Shown: in pieces, positions 1-5,035 of the stretch
Numbering within the stretch: position 1 is the stretch's first letter
Layout: each line of letters begins with the position of its first letter
Origin: an uncultured bacterium
GTDB taxonomy: Bacteria; Patescibacteriota; Minisyncoccia; Phycocordibacterales; UBA9973
DNA length: 9,384 bases
Direction of reading: 5' to 3'
Assembly (NCBI GenBank): GCA_937895685.1
Contig: CALBMC010000045.1
Coordinates: 1 to 9,384, forward strand
Notes under the pieces: generated by a model
The model's database searches: none
What the model was told of the DNA's origin: nothing
The model's input: only the letters and a program-made list of their open reading frames with translations
Position numbers and translations under genes: made by a program

Positions 1-119
1 TGAGCTTTTTCAAAAAATCCTTGAAATTCATAATATTCAGCGTCACGAATATCTCTCATTCCTTTTGGGGCGGAAATATTATCAGTTGGTTTTTTGTTTG
101 TTGGTTTTTTTGGTGTCAT
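1..119 (-). CDS. hisS: Histidine--tRNA ligase, N-terminal fragment (cut by window edge)
   Basis: Only the first 39 codons are present; the gene continues off the left edge. The reading starts at an ATG at 119 and opens with a lysine/proline/asparagine-rich tail (MTPKKPTNKK) of about 17 residues. It is followed by APKGMRDI and YEFQGFFEKA. The KGMRDI-type motif followed by a helix ending in FFEKA is the start of the class II catalytic domain of histidyl-tRNA synthetase (motif 1 region), the cytosolic enzyme that charges tRNA-His. The gene begins 6 bases after the lepB stop, so the two are probably co-transcribed leftwards from the promoter upstream of lepB. No Shine-Dalgarno is seen before the ATG, only an A/T-rich stretch. 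The identification rests on a short stretch; another class II synthetase is possible but less likely. Confidence 0.78.
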   Translation of the reverse strand, partial: MTPKKPTNKKPTDNISAPKGMRDIRDAEYYEFQGFFEKA

Positions 120-125
120 ATATTT

Positions 126-725
126 TTAGTAATCAGTAAATCCTGGAAAAATTCCGAATTCTTTTATTGGTAAAACTCTAACGAGTGTTCTTCCTACTAT
201 GTATTTATCTTCGAGAGGGCCCCAGCTTCTTGAGTCTGAGCTTGCTGGTCTATTGTCTCCCATAACAAAGTATTCAGTTTCTTTTAGTGTGACAGTCATA
301 TCCCGTCCGTCATCTACTATTGCAGAAACATATGGTTCGTCTATTTTCATTCCGTCAGGGTTCTCTTCATTCTTTATTGTTACAACCCCTTTTTCGATTT
401 CAACTGTTTCTCCTGGCAAACCAATAACTCTCTTTATGTAGAAGACGGACGGATTATGGGGAAATCTAAAAACAATAACATCACCTCTTTTAGGATCTTC
501 TATTCGGTAACTTATTTCATCGACTATTAGATATTCACTGTCGTGGAAGGTTGGAACCATAGATGTTCCTGAAACAATAAAAGGCTGAGCAATAAAAAGC
601 CGAATTGGTAAAACTATAACTACAGCCAAAAGTATTACTCTAACTAATTCCCACAAAGAATTCTTTTTATTCCCTTGTTCTTGAATTCTTGCATTTGGGT
701 CAACTTTTTTTATTTCTTCGTTCAT
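126..725 (-). CDS. lepB: Signal peptidase I
   Basis: This is a membrane-bound serine protease that removes signal peptides from exported proteins outside the cytoplasmic membrane. The 199-residue protein has a short charged cytoplasmic N-terminus, one transmembrane helix at about residues 25-48, and then the S26 catalytic domain. The nucleophile motif SGTSMVPTF places the catalytic Ser at 55. The general-base Lys is K98 in YIKRVIGLPGE, and the conserved GDNRPASSDSR box lies at 156-166, so all catalytic elements are intact. One membrane helix and about 200 residues match the compact Gram-positive/CPR form rather than the longer E. coli enzyme. The ATG at 725 is preceded by AAGGG about 7 bases upstream, the only SD-like sequence in the window. 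It is the first gene of a leftward unit with hisS and is divergent from pth. Confidence 0.96.
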   Translation of the reverse strand: MNEEIKKVDPNARIQEQGNKKNSLWELVRVILLAVVIVLPIRLFIAQPFIVSGTSMVPTFHDSEYLIVDEISYRIEDPKRGDVIVFRFPHNPSVFYIKRVIGLPGETVEIEKGVVTIKNEENPDGMKIDEPYVSAIVDDGRDMTVTLKETEYFVMGDNRPASSDSRSWGPLEDKYIVGRTLVRVLPIKEFGIFPGFTDY

Positions 726-737
726 ATTATGACCCTT

Positions 738-766
738 ATTTTACAGCAAGAGTGGTATTGACACAA
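738..766 (-). promoter_or_regulatory. Putative sigma-70-type promoter for lepB-hisS
   Basis: On the minus strand TTGTGT (766-761) and TAAAAT (743-738) are separated by exactly 17 bases. Transcription would start about 5 bases before the lepB ATG at 725, giving a very short leader. The -10 matches consensus at 5 of 6 positions but the -35 at only 3 of 6. The call depends on spacing and position between divergent genes. Confidence 0.45.
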
Positions 767-783
767 AACGTTAATTCGTGTTC

Positions 784-812
784 TCGTCAAAATCAAATAT
801 TTAAGGTATAAT
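784..812 (+). promoter_or_regulatory. Promoter for pth-rlmB, predicted leaderless
   Basis: A perfect TATAAT lies at 807-812, six bases before the pth ATG at 819. A weak -35 (TCGTCA, 784-789) sits 17 bases upstream. With the usual 6-7 base distance from -10 to the start site, transcription would begin at or next to the A of the start codon, so the mRNA would have no leader. The same arrangement occurs before two other plus-strand genes in this window. Confidence 0.65.
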
Positions 813-818
813 CAATTT

Positions 819-1412
819 ATGTTTTATATTTTTGGACTTGGAAATCCAGGAAAGGAATACGAAAAGACAAAACACAATGCGGGACGAATTGCTCTTTTTG
901 AAATTGCCAAGAAAAATAAATTTAGCGATTGGGAAGAGAGTAAGAAGGCTTCTGCTTCAATTTCTTCAGGTATTATTTCTGACAAGAAAGTAACCTTTGT
1001 TTTGCCAAATACTTTTATGAATAATTCTGGTTTAAGTGCCAAATATTTTATTAAAAGTGCAAAAGATAGAGATAAATTCCTTGTTGCTTACGATGATCTA
1101 GACATTCCAATTGGAAAAATAAAAATGTCTAAAAACAGAAGCTCTGGTGGACACAATGGAGTAGAGTCAATAATAAAAAATTTGAAGAGTGAGAATTTCG
1201 GTAGAATCAGAATTGGAATTTCGAAGGAAAAAAAGAAAGGAGGGGTTATTCGTCCAGACGGATCAAAATTGAGAGATGTTTTGGTTGAAAAAAACTTTTC
1301 TGCTTCTGAAATGATTGAGTTTAAGAAATCAATCAAAAAGGTTTCTGAGGCTATTGAGATTTTTATAGAAAAGGATTTCGACAGTGCAATGAATAAGGCT
1401 AATACGAATTAA
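819..1412 (+). CDS. pth: Peptidyl-tRNA hydrolase
   Basis: Cytosolic esterase that releases tRNA from peptidyl-tRNAs that drop off the ribosome. At 197 residues it is the normal length for bacterial Pth. The opening FGLGNPGKEY...TKHNAG is the family signature and carries the catalytic His at 19. The NTFMNNSG motif supplies N68, YDDLDIPIG supplies the Asp at about 93 that supports the histidine, and GGHNGVESI supplies N113 for tRNA binding. These correspond to E. coli His20, Asn68, Asp93 and Asn114. The start ATG lies six bases after a perfect TATAAT, so no ribosome-binding site is available upstream. rlmB follows after 10 bases in the same direction, making a small translation-related operon. 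All active-site positions are intact. Confidence 0.96.
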   Translation: MFYIFGLGNPGKEYEKTKHNAGRIALFEIAKKNKFSDWEESKKASASISSGIISDKKVTFVLPNTFMNNSGLSAKYFIKSAKDRDKFLVAYDDLDIPIGKIKMSKNRSSGGHNGVESIIKNLKSENFGRIRIGISKEKKKGGVIRPDGSKLRDVLVEKNFSASEMIEFKKSIKKVSEAIEIFIEKDFDSAMNKANTN

Positions 1413-1422
1413 TTTTAAAAAA

Positions 1423-2151
1423 ATGAAAAGAGAAAATTATATTTTTGGTAAGCATCCAGTTCTGGATTTATTAAAGAGAGAACCAGCGAGAATAAAGAAA
1501 CTTTTTGTAAAAGAGGGGAGTGAACTATTGGAAGATAGGAACTTTTTGCGTGATACAACTAGAGCTAAAATAAGAATTACGACAGCAGATAACTCTTTTT
1601 TCAATAGAATGATAAAAGATGGAAACCACCAAGGGGTCGTGGCAATTTGTGAAGAAAAGAAAATGCTTTCTTTGAACGAATATTTTGCTTTGATAAAAGA
1701 CAAAGAAGACGCAGTGGTTGTGGTTTTGGATGAGATACAAGATACGCATAACTTCGGAGCGATAATCAGAAATTCTGCTGCTTTCGGTGCCGATATTATT
1801 GTTGGTAGTCGCAGACAAGCTCCAGTAGATGGAAATGTTTACAAAACTTCAGCTGGAACAGTTGACCTTGTGAATATTATTTCTGTTTCTAATATTAATG
1901 AAGCAATAAGAAAACTAAAAGAAGAAAAGTTCTGGGTTTATGGACTTGATGGTGGAGCAAAGGAGATCATTGATGGAAAAGATATGAAAGGGGAAAGAAG
2001 TGCAATTGTTGTTGGAGGAGAAGGTTCTGGAATGCACGCTGAGACAAAAAAGATTTGTGATAAGTTAGTTTCTATTAGAATGGAGAAAAATGTTGAATCT
2101 CTCAACGCCTCTGTTTCTGTGGCGATCGCGCTTTACGAAATTAGGAGATAG
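1423..2151 (+). CDS. rlmB: TrmH/SpoU-family rRNA 2'-O-methyltransferase (RlmB-like)
   Basis: A SpoU/TrmH-class (SPOUT) methyltransferase that uses SAM to 2'-O-methylate RNA. The best match is RlmB, which modifies G2251 of 23S rRNA in E. coli. The 242 residues split into an N-terminal substrate-binding domain (about 1-80, opening with YIFGKHPVLDLL, typical of RlmB) and a trefoil-knot catalytic domain (about 95-242). Motif 1 is DEIQDTHNFGAIIRN (N110, R116), motif 2 is VVGGEGSGM (E200), and motif 3 is RMEKNVESLNASVSVAIALY (N228). It starts 10 bases after the pth stop with an A-rich spacer and no SD, and a strong terminator follows its TAG stop. The exact target nucleotide cannot be read from sequence; TrmH-type tRNA methylation is a less likely alternative. 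Confidence 0.9.
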   Translation: MKRENYIFGKHPVLDLLKREPARIKKLFVKEGSELLEDRNFLRDTTRAKIRITTADNSFFNRMIKDGNHQGVVAICEEKKMLSLNEYFALIKDKEDAVVVVLDEIQDTHNFGAIIRNSAAFGADIIVGSRRQAPVDGNVYKTSAGTVDLVNIISVSNINEAIRKLKEEKFWVYGLDGGAKEIIDGKDMKGERSAIVVGGEGSGMHAETKKICDKLVSIRMEKNVESLNASVSVAIALYEIRR

Positions 2152-2164
2152 TTTTTATTAAAAT

Positions 2165-2192
2165 AAAACCTCCGTTGTTCACGGAGGTTTTT
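2165..2192 (+). terminator. Rho-independent terminator after rlmB
   Basis: An A-rich arm followed by CCTCCGT, the loop TGTTC (2176-2180), then ACGGAGG and a run of five T. The GC-rich stem (2169-2175 with 2181-2187) is extended by A-T pairs. It begins about 14 bases after the rlmB stop. An AAATAAAA tract on the left means the mirror image also looks like a terminator on the minus strand, so it may stop transcription in both directions. Confidence 0.9.
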
Positions 2193-2263
2193 ACATACCT
2201 TATCTTTAATAATCTTTTAGATTTCTTTTCAGTAGAATTAAAAGGCGTAGAAATTATATTTTT

Positions 2264-2305
2264 CTATTAGCGATTTTACCACGATCGTGGTGAAATTGCT
2301 AATAG
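2264..2305 (+). repeat. 42-base near-perfect palindrome / RNA hairpin of unknown function
   Basis: The two 21-base arms (2264-2284 and 2285-2305) are reverse complements except at two positions. Both exceptions would be G-U wobble pairs in a plus-strand transcript (G2272 with T2297, T2277 with G2292) but A-C mismatches in a minus-strand transcript. As plus-strand RNA it is an uninterrupted 19-bp stem closed by a GAUC loop. It lies between the rlmB terminator and the terminator of the convergent gene, so it belongs to neither gene. A possible -10 (TATATT, 2255-2260) lies just before it, without a -35. There is no T-run directly after the stem, so it is not a standard terminator. A weak stem (AAAATC/GATTTT, 2311-2330) followed by TT lies downstream. 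Confidence 0.75.
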
Positions 2306-2350
2306 CTAAGAAAATCAATCAATCGATTTTTTAATTAAAATAATTTAAGA

Positions 2351-2375
2351 AAATAAAAACCCGGTGTTATCCGGG
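2351..2375 (-). terminator. Rho-independent terminator of the zinc-ribbon gene
   Basis: On the minus strand CCCGG, a six-base loop (2370-2365), CCGGG and then TTTTTATTT. It begins 7 bases after the TAA of the gene at 2383-2826 and points left, towards rlmB. The stem is five G-C pairs. Confidence 0.88.
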
Positions 2376-2382
2376 AATATTT

Positions 2383-2826
2383 TTATGTGTGAGAGACTGC
2401 GCTTTTGCAATCTTCACATTCGTATATTTTTTCGCGAGAGCCTTGTCCTGGAATTGTGTCAGCATACTTCATTTTGCCCCAGCATTGGTAACAGATTTCG
2501 TAATCTGACCCCTTTGGTCTTTTGATCACTTCTCCGCAGTCGTTGCAGGTTTTTGAAACTGCCGCTGTTGCCCCGTACTCACCTGACCCGTGCGTATATC
2601 TGATGCAATAATTCGGATCTTTTTCGAATTTGAAGGTCGTGTTGTTATGAGGACAACTTTTCCTGATTTCGGCAATCTTGTCATAAAGCCTTGTTTTTAC
2701 TGCAATTGTTGTGGCGGTTAACTCCCTTAACTTTTCCGAAAGTTCAGAAACAAGGGGGTCGTTTGCTAAAAGTGGATAATCATACCCAACTTCTTTTTCT
2801 TTGTTTTCAATTATTGTATTAGGCAT
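2383..2826 (-). CDS. Uncharacterised zinc-ribbon protein
   Basis: I do not recognise a family for this 147-residue protein. The N-terminal third (about 1-55) is predicted helical, with SELSEKLRELTATTIAVKTRLYDKIAEI able to form an amphipathic or coiled helix. The rest is cysteine-rich: CPH at 58-60, C74, CNDC (94-97), CYQC (112-115), CEDC (137-140) and H146. CNDC and CYQC are spaced like one four-cysteine zinc ribbon, and the remaining Cys/His could bind a second metal. No membrane segment or signal is seen, so it is probably cytosolic. I chose the ATG at 2826. An in-frame TTG at 2874 would add 16 residues, but it lies inside a TTGACA that could be this gene's -35 (with TAGAGT 16 bases on). 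Its G+C is about 41% by hand count, above most of its neighbours. It stands alone between two terminators. Confidence 0.75.
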   Translation of the reverse strand: MPNTIIENKEKEVGYDYPLLANDPLVSELSEKLRELTATTIAVKTRLYDKIAEIRKSCPHNNTTFKFEKDPNYCIRYTHGSGEYGATAAVSKTCNDCGEVIKRPKGSDYEICYQCWGKMKYADTIPGQGSREKIYECEDCKSAVSHT

Positions 2827-2879
2827 AATAGAACTATTTTTTATGAACTCTACTCTTTTTATTAATTGTGTCAATCAAC

Positions 2880-2911
2880 AAAAAACCACCCAATTTCTCG
2901 GGCGGTTTTTT
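2880..2911 (-). terminator. Rho-independent terminator after the S1 gene
   Basis: On the minus strand ACCGCCC, an eight-base loop (2899-2892) and GGGTGGT, followed by TTTTT. One pair in the stem is G-U on the minus strand but A-C on the plus strand, which identifies the minus strand as the functional one. It lies about 20 bases after the S1 stop and separates S1 from the zinc-ribbon gene. Confidence 0.88.
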
Positions 2912-2927
2912 GTAAATGCTCACTTTA

Positions 2928-4007
2928 TTATTTTGCAGATTCGTCTATTAGGTAAGTAAGGGTCATTTTGTGTTCCTTTGGATCAAATAGAGTTATTTGG
3001 AAAGGATAAGTTTTTCCAAGCTCTAGAGTTTGATGAAGTTTGTCATCAGAACCAAAGAGTGAGTTGTGAACAAGTCCAGCTACTCCTTGTTTGATAGAAA
3101 TAAGAGCTCCGTGTTTGTTGTATTTTATAACAACACCTTTCACGATATCTCCTTTTTTCAATTTATCTTCGAATTCTTTCCAAGGGTTTTCTTTTAGAGC
3201 TTTGATTGAAAGAGAAATTTTTCCATCTTTTATATCAATAACTTTAGCTTTTACCTTGTCTCCCATTTTGTATAGGCTTCGAGGGTCTTCAACAAGTCCC
3301 CAGTCGAGTTCTGAAATGTGAACAAGTCCTTCAAGGCCTTCTTCAACTTTCAAGAATACTCCGAAATCTACTAGTCCAGATATTTCACAATCAAGTTCTT
3401 GTCCAAGGTGGTATTTTTCTAATACTTCTTTTTTAGAATCTGGATCAGAGTCTTTTTCAGAGAATATTAGTTTTCCTTCTTTTGGATTTGCAGAAATGAT
3501 TATTACATCAATCTTTGTTCCAACAAGTTTCTTCAATTCTTTCAAGATTTTATCTTTGTCAGAATCTTCAACTCTTGGGTAGTGCTCAGGTTTAAGTTGA
3601 GAAGCTGGTAGAAATCCTTGGATTCCTTGCCATTCAAGAATAAGACCTCCTTTGTTCGCTTCTTTTACAGGAAGAGAAACAAGCTCTTTATCTTTAATTA
3701 TTCTTTCAGCTTCGCTCCACATTAGAGCTTGCTTTGCTTCTTTTAGAGAAAGCTCAACATAACCTTCTTCGTTTTCTGAATCAACAACCTTTGCTTTTAT
3801 TGTGTCTCCGATATTTATCTTTTTGATAATATCTCGAGCGTTAATAAACTCACGTCCGAAGATTACTCCAGTTCCGTGTGGTCGAAGATCGATGAAAACT
3901 CTTGATGGTGTGATTGAAATAACCACTCCTTCAATTATCTCTTCTTCTTTTGGTCTGTCTTTTATTGAAAGGACCAAATCTTTCATTATCTTGTTATCTG
4001 TTTCCAT
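2928..4007 (-). CDS. rpsA: Ribosomal protein S1-like RNA-binding protein, four S1 domains
   Basis: Protein S1 binds single-stranded, often U-rich, mRNA on the small ribosomal subunit and helps mRNAs start translation. The 359-residue protein has four OB-fold S1 repeats: about 24-90, 106-185, 201-270 and 284-353. The third is the most canonical (SGLVDFGVFLKVEEGLEGLV followed by HISEL). The second (GGLILEWQGIQGFLPASQL) matches the S1 repeat that contacts the ribosome in the family. E. coli S1 has six repeats; four is usual in CPR and many Gram-positives. The ATG at 4007 follows a terminator hairpin and the tract TTTTTTATTTTAA, so it has no SD and sits on U-rich RNA. It has its own promoter, structured leader and terminator, so it appears monocistronic. 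A general S1-domain RNA-binding protein is the alternative. Confidence 0.9.
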   Translation of the reverse strand: METDNKIMKDLVLSIKDRPKEEEIIEGVVISITPSRVFIDLRPHGTGVIFGREFINARDIIKKINIGDTIKAKVVDSENEEGYVELSLKEAKQALMWSEAERIIKDKELVSLPVKEANKGGLILEWQGIQGFLPASQLKPEHYPRVEDSDKDKILKELKKLVGTKIDVIIISANPKEGKLIFSEKDSDPDSKKEVLEKYHLGQELDCEISGLVDFGVFLKVEEGLEGLVHISELDWGLVEDPRSLYKMGDKVKAKVIDIKDGKISLSIKALKENPWKEFEDKLKKGDIVKGVVIKYNKHGALISIKQGVAGLVHNSLFGSDDKLHQTLELGKTYPFQITLFDPKEHKMTLTYLIDESAK

Positions 4008-4112
4008 TTAAAATAAAAAACCGCCTTCGCGGTATGTAATAGTTCGGGTTCCAGGCTCTAATTTCATAAAGGTGGCAAGCCAGGAGGTTATCCGAATCTA
4101 TCCGCTGATAAC
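4008..4112 (-). ncRNA. Structured leader RNA (or small RNA) upstream of the S1 gene
   Basis: From the predicted start at about 4112, three consecutive minus-strand hairpins can be drawn. P1 (4112-4087) pairs GTTATC with GATAAC and continues as CGGA/TTCG around a four-base loop. P2 (4085-4050) pairs TCCTGGCTT with GAGCCTGGA with one U-U mismatch. P3 (4033-4020) is a terminator. P1 and P2 each contain a G-U pair on the minus strand that would be A-C on the plus strand, pointing to the minus strand. Either most transcripts stop before S1 and read-through is regulated, or this is an independent small RNA. I see no signature of SRP RNA, 6S, tmRNA or a known riboswitch. Confidence 0.6.
4009..4033 (-). 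terminator. Intrinsic terminator abutting the S1 start codon
   Basis: On the minus strand ACCGC, the loop GAAG and GCGGT are followed by five T, an A and four T, then AA and the S1 ATG at 4007. The stem has five pairs, four of them G-C. Its position, two bases from the start codon after the U-tract, suggests attenuation of S1 or the 3' end of a small RNA. Confidence 0.8.
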
Positions 4113-4118
4113 ATGCTC

Positions 4119-4147
4119 AGAATACCAGACTTTTTCCTATTTTGCAA
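4119..4147 (-). promoter_or_regulatory. Promoter for the S1 leader
   Basis: On the minus strand TTGCAA (4147-4142) and TATTCT (4124-4119) are 17 bases apart, with TGG before the -10 giving an extended -10 (TGn). The predicted start at about 4112 coincides with the first paired base of the leader's first hairpin. TTGCAA is its own reverse complement. Confidence 0.6.
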
Positions 4148-4169
4148 GGTAGGAAATCAGTTGCTAATT

Positions 4170-4178
4170 TGGTATAAT
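4170..4178 (+). promoter_or_regulatory. Extended -10 promoter for the MBL-like/gyrA unit, predicted leaderless
   Basis: TGG followed by a perfect TATAAT (4173-4178) lies eight bases before the ATG at 4187. I see no -35 at 16-18 bases, which is tolerated when an extended -10 is present. The start site would fall within about two bases of the ATG. Confidence 0.65.
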
Positions 4179-4186
4179 TTGACCAT

Positions 4187-4801
4187 ATGATACTTCATTA
4201 TTATGGAGCACAGTTTTTGAAAGTCGTTCACGGAGATACGACCTTGGCTATTAATCCGCCTAAAAAAGAGGCTAAACTTGACCTGCCAAAGTTTGGGGCA
4301 AATGTTGCAATTTCTTCAAATTCAGATGACAGATACAGTGGAGTTTCTGAAATGTCTTTCGGAGAAACTGTACCGTTTGAAATAGAGAACCCAGGTGAAT
4401 TTGAGGTTTCTTCTATTTTAATAAAAGGAGTTTCAAATGAAGTTGAAACAAAAAAGGGAAAGGAGTTAAACAATGTATTTGCTATTGAATGGGAAGATAT
4501 GAAGATTGCGGTCTTAGGTCTTTCTTCAAGAAGTCTTACTGATTCTGCAAAAGATTTAGTTTTGGGTGCACATATATTAGTTATTTCTCTTCGAGATGAC
4601 ATTACAACCCCAAAGGAAGCAGCCAAGGTTGTAACAATGATTGAACCTCACATTGTTATTCCAGTTGAATACACAAAAGAATCTCTCTCTGCTTTCTTAA
4701 AGGAATACGGCGATGATGCAAAAGATACAGTAGAAAAACTTCAAGTAAAAAGAAAAGAAGTTGAATCTCGTGATGGAGATGTCATAATTATAAAATCTTA
4801 G
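4187..4801 (+). CDS. MBL-fold protein with degenerate metal site
   Basis: The 204 residues follow the outline of small metallo-beta-lactamase-fold proteins of the Lactamase_B_3/UPF0173 type. They open with YYGAQFLKVVHGDTTLAINP, then ANVAISSNSDDR, ENPGEFEV, IAVLGLSS, ILVISL and HIVIPVEYTK, in the order expected for the fold's strands. The normal HxHxDH metal motif is replaced by SSNSDD (43-48). The strand that usually ends in GD reads GLSS, and the usual PxHY reads PVEY (159-162), so the histidine ligands are missing. It is probably not a classical metal hydrolase; a structural or ligand-binding role is possible but unproven. It is the first gene of a unit, with the 74-residue membrane protein 5 bases on and gyrA after that. 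It starts at an ATG just after a TATAAT. Confidence 0.75.
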   Translation: MILHYYGAQFLKVVHGDTTLAINPPKKEAKLDLPKFGANVAISSNSDDRYSGVSEMSFGETVPFEIENPGEFEVSSILIKGVSNEVETKKGKELNNVFAIEWEDMKIAVLGLSSRSLTDSAKDLVLGAHILVISLRDDITTPKEAAKVVTMIEPHIVIPVEYTKESLSAFLKEYGDDAKDTVEKLQVKRKEVESRDGDVIIIKS

Positions 4802-4806
4802 ATAAT

Positions 4807-5031
4807 ATGGAGCATCACATAAAAAGACTGAGATCTTATGATCCAGAGAAAAAAGAAAGAATATTGATTGGTGTGACTGGAACATTTTCTATTTTACTCT
4901 TAGCGATTATGGTGTTGCTTACAGGTCACAGACTTAATTCTTTTAAGGAAGAAGTTAAAGTCTCTCCAGAAATAGAACTTGTTAAAGATTTGTCTTCAAA
5001 TATTTTAGTAGGAACAGAAAACGAAAATTAA
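4807..5031 (+). CDS. Small single-pass membrane protein, unknown
   Basis: I do not recognise this 74-residue protein. A positively charged N-terminus (HHIKRLRSYDPEKKER) is followed by one hydrophobic helix at about residues 19-40 (ILIGVTGTFSILLLAIMVLL), then an acidic/lysine-rich tail. By the positive-inside rule the N-terminus is cytoplasmic and about 34 residues lie outside. It sits 5 bases after the MBL-like gene and 4 bases before gyrA, so it is very likely co-transcribed with both. No SD precedes the ATG. The short length leaves some doubt, but the tight spacing, full use of the gap and coherent topology support a real gene. Confidence 0.75.
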   Translation: MEHHIKRLRSYDPEKKERILIGVTGTFSILLLAIMVLLTGHRLNSFKEEVKVSPEIELVKDLSSNILVGTENEN

Positions 5032-5035
5032 TTTT

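Noticed and set aside
2165..2258. A minus-strand TATAAT (2258-2253) followed about 65 bases later by the bidirectional rlmB terminator could define a small RNA.
   Set aside because: No -35 at a suitable distance, no structure between them, and such hexamers are common in A/T-rich spacers.
2827..2874. TTG start at 2874 extending the zinc-ribbon protein by 16 residues.
   Set aside because: The TTG forms part of a TTGACA hexamer that could be the -35 of the gene, and a downstream ATG at 2826 gives a normal start.
4008..4060. TACCGCG just before the S1 terminator recalls the T-box antiterminator sequence (TGGNACCGCG).
   Set aside because: The preceding AGGGTGG, the Stem I domain and a specifier loop are missing, and S1 is not a T-box target. 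The match is better explained as the terminator stem itself.
4080..4093. The minus-strand leader contains GGATAACCTCCTGG, resembling the 3' end of 16S rRNA (GGATCACCTCCTTT), so it could be an anti-SD mimic.
   Set aside because: Part of it is paired in hairpins P1 and P2, genes here hardly use SD sequences, and a match of this length can arise by chance. Kept only as a note.
4113..4189. A 25-codon plus-strand frame (ATG at 4113) downstream of AGGAGG at 4082-4087.
   Set aside because: The AGGAGG is about 25 bases from the ATG, the frame runs through the promoter of the next gene, and the strand-specific pairing supports a minus-strand RNA here.
4228..4626. A 132-codon open frame antisense to the MBL-like gene, and another antisense to gyrA (6358-6729).
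   Set aside because: Both are serine/phenylalanine-rich translations typical of the reverse strand of lysine/glutamate-rich genes, with no family motifs and no promoter or spacing support.
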